64,000 nucleotides of DNA from Anisus vortex. Lineage: Eukaryota > Mollusca > Gastropoda > Planorbidae. Numbering within the stretch: the first letter of the stretch is position 1; the number at the start of each line of letters is the position of its first letter. Position numbers and translations under genes: made by a program. The DNA lies in NCBI GenBank assembly GCA_949126835.1, contig OX421506.1:17304447-17368446 (forward strand). Direction: 5' to 3'. Of this stretch, positions 50,824 to 61,129 are shown one piece after another. Below the pieces are notes generated by a model that ran no database searches, was not told where the DNA came from, and saw only the letters and a program-made list of their open reading frames with translations.

Positions 50824-52199
50824 TGTCACGATTCTGGACTGAACCGTAACCTTATTAGCACTCATGGATAGATCATAGCGCAGAAGTAGTGTAGAACTAG
50901 AAACATAGGTTAGCGTAGAGTTAGATTAGGGAGTAGAAAAGTAGCCTGGAGCTATTACCCTCTCTCTCTCTCACGCAATAGGAACACCCCAACCACCCCT
51001 TCTCCTCACCTCTCTCTAACCCTCTCTACACTTTTTCATTACCGAATTCAGAGTTGCTACTTGATTCAGCCAATTGGTATTACACTATTTGTATGTGTGA
51101 TTGTATGTGTGTGTATTCTTTAATGTATGTATATATATATTCTATTAAGCTGTCAATTATGATTCATGTTGTATTTGGTTAGTAACTACTCATTTATTTT
51201 GCTAAACTCAGCATACACGTAAAACCCCCACCCACCTGTAGAAACCCCCACCCACCTGTAGACACCCCCACCCACTGCTACACCTTTTTCATTATCTCCC
51301 CTCTTCGTCCCCTACTCAGCGCCCGTGGGCATAGCCTTGATCCACTCGTCGTAGTGACATCTGGAGCGAAGCGTCTCGCACCTACGTAAGCGCCCCGGGC
51401 TGCACTCGACCAGAACCAATAGAGACAGGTACATCAAGGGAGATAAGTCAATATCCTATCCTTTGTATCTCCGTATACGTCTACCCACTCCCCCCCTTTT
51501 CCCCTGGGCCCCACCCCGCAAAAGTCGGCGGTACTAATTGTTCACCTACACCCACTCCAAATTCCCCCCCCCCCCCCAAAGTCAATCCTTTATGCAAGTA
51601 TATTTCAAACCAGCCAACCAGAACATATGTAATTCTAAACTAATGTAGCTATCCAATCAAATTGACCACTGATCACGTGACTAAAATGCACGAAAGCGCG
51701 CTTAACTAGTTTTAGGGCACTTCGGCTCAAGCGTGAGGCGGAGAAGGTTGTTCGATTCTAGCCTCCACTTATTCAGTTTGTTCCATAGGATATACAGCCT
51801 GCATGTGTATAGATATATATTTTGTCAGTCTAAGTATTTTCATGAACACAGCTTCGTTTGCGTAATGTTGGACAACCTAGCAGTACCATGTGTTGAGTGT
51901 TAACTGAAGCCTGTGCAAATTCGTATATGTATCTTGCCATTGAGTGAAGAATTGAAATGATAATAAACACCTGAACTTAACCAGCGATTTATTTGCCTAC
52001 TTAGAACTATCTGTTGTGTCCGTCATAATATCTAACGAGCCAAAGAGAAAAAATAATTATTATTCCAGGGCGATTCCAGTCACGGTAATTCATACCCCAC
52101 GACGACCTGCCACTACTACCCCCTCACCTACGACTCCACACCCCTCTCATTGTCCAGCTTCTGCCAGGTTGATGTCCTAATCGTAAACACATCCTAACA
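50824..52199 (+). repeat. 3' LTR of element 3
   Basis: 1376 bp. Compared with the 5' LTR it has a 48-bp insertion after 'ggatatacagcctgc' (about 51803-51850) and scattered substitutions. Confidence 0.9.
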
Positions 52200-52204
52200 T
52201 AGAC

Positions 52205-52900
52205 AATACGATGATATATAAATAGACAATACGATAGATCAATACATGATCTAGAATTAGATAAATGATAGAGAGACGATAAACACATATATTATTTTTA
52301 TCCCTAACAAAAACTTTTTTTTAAGCAAAACTTCAAAGGCACTAGTCATTTAACTTTAATCAACACACACGAGTTAAGTACCAACAAGTCATTTTTACAT
52401 TTCTCTCAAGAGATAATCGTCTTTGTTATTCTTGCCAAATTCACTATCATTTGAATTTCTGGGGGGGGGGGGAAAGTAACAAACAAACAACATGTAGATT
52501 CTAACTATATTCAATTTATTTAGTTATCATAATGTAAATATCACGAATGCCTATTTTTAGGTTGTCAGGAAAGACAAATCGTTTGTATTGCTCAATTTAA
52601 ATCAAATAATGTTATGAAATTATGAATATACTGTTTTTATATTTATTTTAGTATATACATGTTTATCATTATTTAACTCCCTTAATTTTTTTGTTTAGTG
52701 ATTACCTCCCCTTTGTTAACTCGTGGTCACTGTCATTTTGGTGACCCTGGGCATGGAGTGTGTATATATAATATAGTATATTTATGAATATACTGTAGTT
52801 TTTCAAAATCAGTTATGTATTCATTACTTAAGATATGGACTATAATATATTATCATTTATCCTGGGCATTAATAGTCGAAATAAGAATTAGGATACTTAC
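52205..52900. other. Intronic AT-rich stretch
   Basis: GATA-like repeat, a poly-G run (52461-52472), nothing else recognisable. Confidence 0.45.
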
Positions 52901-52911
52901 CTGTTTTACCC

Positions 52912-52958
52912 TTAATTGAGGTCCGATTTGAATTTTTGTATTTCTCTCTTTACTGATT
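52912..52958 (-). CDS. Candidate terminal exon, copy 1
   Basis: The minus strand, in phase 1 after the preceding exon, reads ESVKREIQKFKSDLN and then TAA (52914-52912). Its acceptor (TTTCCGAATCAG) is weak. A GTAAGT donor lies 11 bases after the stop but would give an asymmetric exon. The near-copy at 38290 suggests a tandem duplication of the last exon, with alternative C termini or one decayed copy. Confidence 0.5.
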
Positions 52959-53393
52959 CTGATTCGGAAAGTAGCGTTGGTTCATTTAGATATGAAATAA
53001 AAAATAGTAATGCTCTTATTTGTGTATTAATTTTACAAATAAATAGTTTGTGCAAAAAAAAAAGTATACTTCAATATACCTAAAAAACAAAAATTTCTAA
53101 AAACAAAATACACAAATTTTTGATTTTCGTCGTTTAGGATTAAAATTTGACGGGGCACTTATATTAATATAGGCCTATCTTTTGGAATGATTTAAATGTT
53201 TCAATATTGCAACTAAAATTAAATGTCTTATTGAGGATATTTTTTTAAAAAGACTAGGCCTAACTAATGACATAATTAAAGATTTTTTAAGATTTTTTTG
53301 CAGCGATATAAAAAAAAATGAAACTGACAGATGTGATAACAAAATTAGTTTAGTTATGTTAGCGTTAACATTTTTATAACTTTAGCTTATATA

Positions 53394-53995
53394 CAGGGTG
53401 GGCCAATAAAATCTTACCACTTTTTATATTCTTACAATTTTCAAAGTTACACAAAATTTTTGTTTCATTTTCAAGAATATTAACAACGAAATAATGAATT
53501 CTCACCCCAATGGATCGAAAGCAATATACTGTGGAGGAGAGAGTGAAGATTGTGGAAACATAATACTATTTGAAATATTAAAATCGGTAACCCACACTCA
53601 GCGACGATTCACAATTGACTTTCCTGGAAGAAATCAGACGTCTTCTGCAGAAGTTCAGGGAAACAGGACGTGAAACCACCGTTTGACGCATACTGAACAC
53701 ATACCTTCATCTTTTTCCCTACAGAATTAAGATTTTGCCAGCTCAGACAGCAGCAAATAGATAAGAGAGACTAACCTTTTGTAGAAACATAAGTCAAACA
53801 ATTGAAGATCACCCCGTTTTGTTGGACCTGATTTTTTTTCAGCGATGAAGTAAATTTCCAACTCAAAGGACATGTTAATAGGCAGAATATAAGATTCTGG
53901 GCCCAAACCAAATCTCATCATTATGTCATTCGCCCCATGAGTATTGAAAACTTGTGTATGATTTAAAAGCGGTAACATTTTATTGGTCCACCCTG
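53394..53995 (+). mobile_element. mariner-like (IS630/Tc1) transposon remnant
   Basis: The ends are CAGGGTGG.CCAATAAAAT and its inverse, each flanked by TA (53392-53393 and 53996-53997). The plus strand retains pieces of transposase: MDRKQYTVEERVKIVE (N-terminal helix-turn-helix) and, after a deletion, FFSDEVNFQLKGHVNRQNIR, which includes the first catalytic Asp. The rest of the DDE domain is missing. It lies between the CARD gene's exons at 54664 and 52958. Confidence 0.8.
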
Positions 53996-54663
53996 TATAA
54001 TTCCAAATGTTGTCAAAGGCCTTCATTAAGAGGCCGACAGTCTTATGCCACTGTTTTTCTCGGAGAGTGGACTACATTGTGGGGCGTGGGTTTTGAGCAC
54101 GAAAATATTCCATTTACTAAGTAAAGCTGCATAAAATAATAAGTTAATTAACTCATAGGGGGGATAAATAATATTTATTTTGTGATCCCTAAAACTCGGG
54201 ACGTCTAAAATTACTTAACATTTAATTTTATTACATCCACACTAGATACAAATCTGCTGGTGAAGAATTAGAGCTTTTCTTTTTTTTATATTTGCAAATT
54301 GAGTTTATTTGCTTCTAGAAATCATGATAATTTCAATGAATTTTTTCTAAAGATTTTCCATATCATACTTATTATTGATATTTTGTAGTAAAACAATTGT
54401 TAATGTAGCAGTGTTATACTAACTTGAGGTAACACTTGTATGTTTAGGAAATATATCGTGATATGGCTATGGTTTTCTATACCGTTTATATTTTATAATG
54501 GGTAACCTATCTCCATTAGGTCATACAATAAACTAAAAATATAGTCCTTATGTTATTCTTCCAGGTCTAATGTATTAAATAGATGAGTCTGCTTTATTAA
54601 GAAATGTAATCATAGCTATAAAAAGCAACATTCGTTTAGACTTTAGACTATAAAATGGCTTAC
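53996..54663. other. Intron of CARD gene
   Basis: No feature seen. Confidence 0.45.
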
Positions 54664-54723
54664 CAATATCTTCCTCTAAATAAAAGTCAAAGTCGTCTGT
54701 ATCGCTGTCTAAATCTAGTTTTT
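54664..54723 (-). CDS. CARD gene exon 7 (acidic)
   Basis: A 60-bp exon with an AATTTTTATTCATTTAG-type acceptor and GTAAGC donor on the minus strand. It reads EKLDLDSDTDDFDFYLEEDI in phase 1, strongly acidic (nine Asp/Glu in the centre). It differs from the mixed-charge exons before it and could be a linear docking motif. Confidence 0.65.
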
Positions 54724-55196
54724 CTAAATGAATAAAAATTAACAAAAACTATTAGAGCCTATAAATTGACTTCAACTGAATGATTTAAGAAGAGGTTATT
54801 CCGAAAGCGTTCATTAAAAAAATTAATCATTCGGAATCTAGATAACACATAGTCTTATATAATAGTACCTGTTACATTAGTAGGCTTACGTCTTGACTTG
54901 TTTTCTACAAAGTTATACAAAAAAAGCTAGGATTATTAAAGCCATTTTTTTTCTTACAAATGTATATTGCGCTTTTTTGTTAAATCAGACTTCAAAAGTT
55001 CTTAAAATTAATCATCCTTAATATTTATCTCAGTCTACTTACTATTTTTTTAAAGTATGACAAAATAATTACCGTTTACAACATTATTTGCATACAACAG
55101 GCAACGTTTCTTAAAAAGCCCAATGGAAAATATTTACCATTTATCAAGATAAACATATTGGTAGATTACAATGCAATACAATATGTACATGCCTAC

Positions 55197-55253
55197 CTCG
55201 TGTATATCTGGTATTATTGAATATGTTCTTCATAACTTCATTTTCTTTCTTTA
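55197..55253 (-). CDS. CARD gene exon 6
   Basis: A 57-bp exon, acceptor TATATTGCAG, donor GTAGGC. Reads LKKENEVMKNIFNNTRYTRG in phase 1. Basic and amphipathic. Confidence 0.6.
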
Positions 55254-56066
55254 CTGCAATATAAATATATATATAGTATACACTTTCGGAATAAATATAA
55301 TATATATAAGTTTTTGTGTTTTTGTCTCTTTTTAAAACTTTTTAGACATCAATATGTTTTTTTGATACATTTGATACATTAAAATTTAATTTTAATGTGC
55401 ACGAGATTGATATTAAATATCTTGTATAGGTTATAACCATTGTTTAATTTAAATATCTCCCATTCTTTAAAACCACTGTATTTTTTTTATTAAATGTTTA
55501 ACTTTAAATGTATACCAAAGAAGAGGGTATATCATGTGTGCTTTGAGATTTCTTAAAACATAAATATTCACATTAACATTCATAAAATGAAAAATGCTAA
55601 ATATTAATGCGGCGTTTAACCGAGACCTAAGAATATGTCATTTTATTGAATAAACTGTAATATAAGTAATAATATATTATACAGCGCTCCATGTCGAGGC
55701 TTAAGATGCATCGCTATTAACAGTTTATATGTTGACCTTCTCGATGCTTCATAAGTAAATGTGCGAATCTTTGGTTTAAACAGATAGTATCAACACAAAT
55801 ATAAACCTTTACGACGATTTCTCCTGGTATATTGTGCATTCAAAGATTACAAGCACTTCCTTTTTCCATCTTTTGTCATCGTAATTCCTTCTCCGAGAGA
55901 CGTAACATTGAGTATTTATCAAACCATTTCGAATCCTAGGCATTTGGAACTACATTCTAACATGACTGGTTCATTATCATATATTATTAATAATAATTCG
56001 AAATTTTTAAATTATATTATAAACTTGTGCTGTGTAAAAAAATGCTGCGTAACAAAAAATACTTAC

Positions 56067-56126
56067 GTTTTTCAATAGTTTCAGAAAACAGCTTTGTTTT
56101 GTTATCATTTGATATTTCAAGATCCG
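56067..56126 (-). CDS. CARD gene exon 5
   Basis: A 60-bp exon, acceptor TTAAATTTCAG, donor GTAAGT. Reads ADLEISNDNKTKLFSETIEK in phase 1. Confidence 0.65.
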
Positions 56127-56315
56127 CTGAAATTTAAGTTAGACTAAATTTCACTTGAAAAAAAAAAGGTGTTCTGCAATTTTTATTATATGAAAGCCAA
56201 TAAATAATTTAATTTTTTTAAATCCAAGTCTTAATGAATGAACATGTAATTTGTGATATTATATGCTTATAAATGGATTAAATGTCAAATTATATGAACA
56301 AGAGCAAAGAGTTAC

Positions 56316-56363
56316 CCATTTTCTCTTTTAGTTGCTTGATTTCTCTTTCATGCTTTAATTTTA
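56316..56363 (-). CDS. CARD gene exon 4
   Basis: A 48-bp exon, acceptor TTTTTTCTTACCAG, donor GTAACT. Reads LKLKHEREIKQLKEKMG, a clear coiled-coil segment. Confidence 0.65.
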
Positions 56364-57099
56364 CTGGTAAGAAAAAATTACATAATATGCTTTACACATC
56401 TTTGTGATTTCTTCTAACCTCTCGTATCTCTTTCGTTCTTGCTCACAAAATGTCTTTTTCTCCGTCTGTGCCTGTCACTTTTTATATCGTTCCTTGCCGG
56501 GGGGTTTACCGCGTTTGTGCCAGACCATTTTTAGGGCACTAGAATTTTGTTAGGATGCCCTTATTTATTCATACATTTCTAAAGGTATTTGTTTAGCAAG
56601 ATACCTGTATTTCATATCAAGTTAAAGGAAATTAAACAGCAAATAATAATAAGTACAATTTAAAACAATATTAGAAAAATATCAACATCTTTATTAGTAA
56701 TTTTTAGAGATCAAATTTTTTGTTTAAAACAAAAGGAGCGAAAAAAATCGATCTGAAAAGATTTTTATATGGTATGCGTAGCAAATATCCTATTCGGCTT
56801 ACAACCACTAAAAGTATATCTATTCCAAATCAGAATGAATTTTGAATTTTGAAAATATCCCATATAGTTACTAAGTTATACGCATTTTTGTAATGTTAGT
56901 ATCAGCCGGCAAACGCCGATCCTATTTTATAGTTGACATAGGCCTAGGCCTAACCATGAATGTCGGAATCTTTAATTAGTAAATAAACCTACAGTCCTCA
57001 AAACCAGATTTAAATGATTTAAAATTATTATATGATGAGTAGAAATATAAATTAGCAATGCAAGTTATTTTAATAGCACATTTGACAAGTTCCAAGGCC

Positions 57100-57800
57100 T
57101 AGAAACATTTCGAGTGGGCGTGGCTATACTGTTTACAGAAATCGATTAAAAACTTTCCTATAACCTTGCAGTTTCGACACTGCGAATTAAGTACTAAAGT
57201 ATGTCCCTATCGTACAATGCCCATTTCGAAACATGGCTATAGTAGACTTTTCCCTTCTGCGGAGCCTCCATGAAGGGTCAGCTCGATTTGGCCGTTCTAG
57301 ATGCTGTCACACCACGTCCACAGTCGTTCAGTTTTTAACTCATGGATCGGTCTGTGGGCACTCTCAAATAAGCACGGCTCATTAAGAGTTGGTGCCAGGG
57401 ACTCCTCTTACCTGAGTCCGCTATTTTGTTTCCAGGGACACCTGCAGGCCCAGTATCCACTGGAGGGTGACCTTCACTCTATGCCTACAGATCAGACCTT
57501 AAATTGCCGATAGCGTATAGGAGAGTCGCCTGGGTCAGGTGCCCAGGCCGCCGATAACCTGGAACACTGAAAGCGCATCAGAGAATATTGATATATCGGC
57601 AAGCACATCGGAACCGTCTTCGAAACGTAATCTGCCTCAATGGCACGTCTGATGGACATTCTGTATCTCTATCTCATTCAGCCTCTCTTTTTCTCCCTAA
57701 CTAGATCTTCCATTTCTCTTTTCTTAAACCCAGTATAGTGTAAAGCGCTTAGAGCTGTAAGGTAAGCGCTATATAAAATGCCTCAATAAAAAAATAAATA
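57100..57800 (+). repeat. LINE 3' untranslated region
   Basis: A GC-richer block ending in 'agcgcttagagctgtaaggt' and 'gcgctatataaaatgcctc' followed by (AAAT)n, the ending seen on CR1-like LINEs in this window. The 70-aa frame at 57301 has no RT motif. It lies in the intron between CARD gene exons 3 and 4. Confidence 0.5.
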
Positions 57801-57986
57801 GTGTTCTCTAACTGTCATCGCATTTCTCCTTTTAGCAACCTCATATATATAATGGCCGTAAACAAATTAAATGTACCACTGAGTGTTTACTAAGGTGTGG
57901 CCAAACCATTATGTAAATATATTTTGGAAGAAAAGATACTTTAGTTGTAATAAGCTTAGAGGTAAAAACAGCCAAGAAATACTTAC

Positions 57987-58046
57987 AAGATTCTTTTTCA
58001 GCCAGCAGCCTTTGTTTTTCTTCTCTACGATCTTTATTCAATTGCT
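57987..58046 (-). CDS. CARD gene exon 3
   Basis: A 60-bp exon, acceptor GTTGCTTTTTAG, donor GTAAGT. Reads KQLNKDRREEKQRLLAEKES in phase 1, a highly charged coiled-coil segment. Confidence 0.7.
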
Positions 58047-58188
58047 CTAAAAAGCAACAATTCACTTAATGTTTTAAGTTTATGTAATTTAAACTAGATA
58101 ACAGTAACTACTAATATTGTTATGTTACTAATGTTGACTGTAAACGTCTGGAGGCATTTGATAAAATATTCACTTTAAAAAAACATAC

Positions 58189-58242
58189 TTATATCTTCCA
58201 TCAATTTACTGCTCCTTAAATTGTGTGCGCTGTCATCTCTGG
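58189..58242 (-). CDS. CARD gene exon 2
   Basis: A 54-bp exon, acceptor TTTCTTTTTTAAG, donor GTATGT. Reads ARDDSAHNLRSSKLMEDI in phase 1. Confidence 0.6.
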
Positions 58243-58585
58243 CTTAAAAAAGAAATAAAAAGCCTTAATTGTATTAAGTTTTTTAAAATATTTTAAAATA
58301 TATAGTTACATTATATTTTTAGATTAACAGTGTTTTCACTACGGAAATATGAAAGAAACGCGTTATAAATAATTATGCAGGGTTTCTGTAATATGATCAT
58401 TTAAGTTTTATCAACATCATATGTTGTTTGAAATGTACATTAAGCATATTAATTTATCATGATGGATAACAAGGTATTTTGAATTAATTATATTTTGTGA
58501 AAATGTATTTCTAATATCATTTAGATGTTTATTTTTGTATAATGATTAATTTGCGTGCAATAAGCGGATATGTTTATCATGAACT

Positions 58586-58930
58586 ATGGCTATCTAATAT
58601 ATTGACATTGTCCTAAGGCTGTCTAAGATTACAACATTGTTCTAAGGATGTCTAAGATATTGACATTGTTCTAAGGCTGTCTAAGATATTGAAATTGTTC
58701 TAGGGCTTCTACGGTATTGAAATTGTTCTAAGGCTGTCTAATATATTGACATTGTTCTAAGGCTGTCTAATATATTGACATTGTTCTAAGGCTGTCTAAG
58801 ATATTGACATGTTCTAAGGCTTTTAAGATATTGACATTGTTCTAAGGCTGTCTAAGATATTGCCTTTGTTATAAGGCTGTCTAAGATATTGACATTGTTC
58901 TAAGGCTTTCTTAGCTATTCAAATTGTACT
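58586..58930. repeat. 28-bp minisatellite beside the CARD exon
   Basis: About twelve degenerate units of 'ggctgtctaagatattgaca' plus 'ttgttcta'. The array reaches to within about 20 bp of the CARD exon's donor (58950). Some units have 1-3 base deletions (for example near 58815). Confidence 0.92.
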
Positions 58931-58950
58931 ATGTAAAAATACGTCCTTAC

Positions 58951-59238
58951 CCGACTGTCTTAGTTTCTCTTCAACGTGACGATACTTTTTCTCTAAAGAT
59001 CTCAGAAAAACTTCAAATGCATCATTTGGACCTGCACCTAAAATAATCGTTAAAAGACTATCCATTCTGTCAGACTGAGTAGTTCCACTAAGAATTCTTT
59101 CTCTGTCATTTAGAGTCAATACACCGTGCTGGAATAAGTAATCAACAATATCTTTAGCTTCAATCTGTTCCTTTAACCACACAAAGTTCATGACTATAAC
59201 TTTCTCGTCTTCGTCCTTCAACCTTCCTCTAGACATTT
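58951..59238 (-). CDS. CARD-domain exon with start codon
   Basis: The minus strand has acceptor TTTCTTTACAG, two untranslated bases, then ATG (59236-59234). It encodes 95 residues plus one base before a GTAAGG donor. Residues about 15-90 form a full-length CARD: an N-terminal helix (NFVWLKEQIEAKDIVDYLFQ), HGVLTLNDRERILSG, DRMDSLLTIILGAGPNDAFE and VFLRSLEKKYRHVEEKL. The DYL..HGVLT..D.E.I and LL..I...GP.AFE.FL.SL spacing is that of CARDs in adaptors such as RAIDD-, BCL10- or caspase-type proteins. The CARD is followed by micro-exons, so the protein looks like an adaptor with a helical stalk. The acceptor just before ATG implies a separate 5' UTR exon. Confidence 0.85.
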
Positions 59239-60811
59239 CTGTAAAGAAAAAGTTATCATTATGAAGATATATATCTATTTTCTCTCGTATGAAGGGTTAA
59301 AAACAACAAAATTTAGGTACATATCGCCGGTTGTAAGGGTGCAGTATTAAACAATTAGGTCGATCATTCATTAGTGTTGTATTTCTAAAAGTGCAATAAT
59401 AGGGTTTAGGCATTTAGGTCTATTTAACAGTGTAAATGATTATTCATCACCTTAAACGTCATTTTTCACCAATGAATAATCTTTTGGATTGTATTCATAC
59501 ACAATCAAAAACTTATTTAAAAATCACAAGCTAGATATAAATAAAGTTGAAATTGACTAAGTCCGTCAATTTGTCAAAATTAGATGATGAAAAGTGTAGC
59601 TCACAATATTAGTTAGGCAAATATAGATTTACTAGTAACGTTTGAAAGATTGATAGACAGATTGACGATCAGCTAGAATCAGATGGTAATATGCTTACAT
59701 CGATGGATATAAAGGTGTAAGAATATATAATAATTATATAATATGTATAAAGAGAGGGAGAGAGCAACATTGATATATATATAAATAGATGATAGAAAAG
59801 ACAGATAGTCATATATTATATGGATTAATGAGACATAGAAATGTATGTGGACAGAAACAATATTTAAATTGTCTTACCTTCCTTAAACTTTTTGCTGCGT
59901 TTAACTTATCACAAGGTCAAACCTTACACAGTTATCTTTCTATGTTTACTTGGCTTATCGTTATGGACTCAATGATATATGTGCGTTCTCTCTAATGCTG
60001 ATTTGACCTTAAACACACCTATATTGATTTTTAATCGCAATCACTTTTATTTATAGAAGGAAATATGTAATTCCAAGAATGTATTGCGTTGTCAATGTAA
60101 AGATTTCAAACAAGCTATAATTTTTATATGTATGGTGTTACAACTGACTTTGTAGCTCATATTTTCAAAACGGATTTCTTACAGGAGCTTCATTTTACAG
60201 GTTAAGATGTAGATACACGTTTATGAGCAGCTTGTTCTTTTACGTTTGTTATTATAATGAATAATACAATTATCATTTATGCACATCTATTTTTCTATCC
60301 GTTGTATAACTGCGTATACACTGTTATACATACATATTTTTTGTAAACATTATATTTTTATATGTATTTAAAACAAAATATACGTAGCATTAGGTATACA
60401 ACTTTTTTCCATCTTCTTTACTCTCTGGAAGATGTCTAAAATTATAATGAATTAAAATAGGCCTACAGTTTTCTTTTTACCATGCAATTTAACAATTTTT
60501 GCATTAATATTAGCTATGTATCTCGTTATCTAAATATTAAGGGTAGGCGTACAAGCTACAAAGTATATTATAATTATCCCTAAAAAACAAAACTTTTGAA
60601 TAAATCATGCAGATGTATTTTTGTTATGCACTACAATTCCAAAGAGCGAATATTACATGAAGGCATCTAATCAAGATTAGAAAATGTGTTGTTGTGTGCA
60701 ATATTTTATAGATATTTATGCTTGAAACATTTATCTTTAAGACGTATTGACATTTTATTACATATCTTTATAGATATATCTATCTATCTATATATATATA
60801 GATATATATAG
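59239..60811. other. Upstream region of the CARD gene
   Basis: AT-rich with short tetranucleotide repeats near 59640-59800. The 5' UTR exon and promoter of the CARD gene should lie here or further right, but I could not place them. Confidence 0.4.
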
Positions 60812-61010
60812 TGAGGCCGGCTGGTCCTGCGGTAAGTTCACCGAACTGTCAACCAACACGTCGCGGTTATATCCCTGTAGCCGACCGATCTCTGTCGTCC
60901 TGCAGGAGTTCTGGGCCTTGTGGACGCAATAATCTTCTAGAGCGCACTGAGCATGCTAAAATAGCATGGATAGAAGCGCTATATAAATAGCCATTTTTGT
61001 TATAATAATT
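60812..61010 (+). mobile_element. SINE with LINE-like tail
   Basis: The head 'gaggccggctggtcctgcgg' and a B-box-like GCGGTTATATCCC (about 60863) look tRNA-derived. The body contains 'gtggacgcaataatcttct', the LINE family X tail word. The end is 'gcgctatataaat' followed by an ATT-rich repeat. Sharing its tail with LINEs would let it use their RT. Confidence 0.6.
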
Positions 61011-61129
61011 ATTATATATATATATAATTATTACAATTATAAATATATTTATATAAAATTTATATATTTTTGAACCAAGGCTCCTCTTTAAAAATTGATA
61101 AGGTTTTAAAGAAGGATGAATCTGATATT

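Larger units (their letters stand above)
46310..52199 (+). mobile_element. Full-length LTR retrotransposon 3 (Ty3-like, GC-rich, RT mostly deleted)
   Basis: A 5890-bp element with long LTRs (1329 and 1376 bp), TGTCACG..CTGACA/CTAACA ends and TAGAC duplications. The LTRs differ by several substitutions and a 48-bp insertion in the 3' copy, so this is the oldest of the three. Base composition is far richer in C than its surroundings. The internal region has a repeat-rich leader, a 688-aa ORF and a short tail. Confidence 0.92.
37916..59238 (-). other. Minus-strand CARD/micro-exon gene
   Basis: Gene-level span. Exons on the minus strand: 59238-58951 (start codon and CARD), 58242-58189, 58046-57987, 56363-56316, 56126-56067, 55253-55197 and 54723-54664. 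Candidate terminal exons are at 52958 and 38290, with a weaker one at 37972. Internal exons are 48-60 bp, and all are phase 1 at both ends, the same design as the plus-strand gene. The predicted protein is an N-terminal CARD followed by a charged, partly helical stalk, with no obvious membrane segment. A CARD usually recruits partner CARDs in apoptosis or innate immune signalling. LTR elements 2 and 3 and a mariner remnant lie between 54664 and 38290. A 5' UTR exon probably lies upstream, because the CARD exon starts with an acceptor. Confidence 0.7.

Noticed and set aside
57301..57513. 70-aa ORF as a host exon
   Set aside because: Lies within a LINE 3' untranslated region on the strand opposite the CARD gene, without splice signals in phase.
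58586..58930. CRISPR-like array
   Set aside because: Units are contiguous 28-bp repeats without unique spacers, in a eukaryotic intron: a minisatellite.
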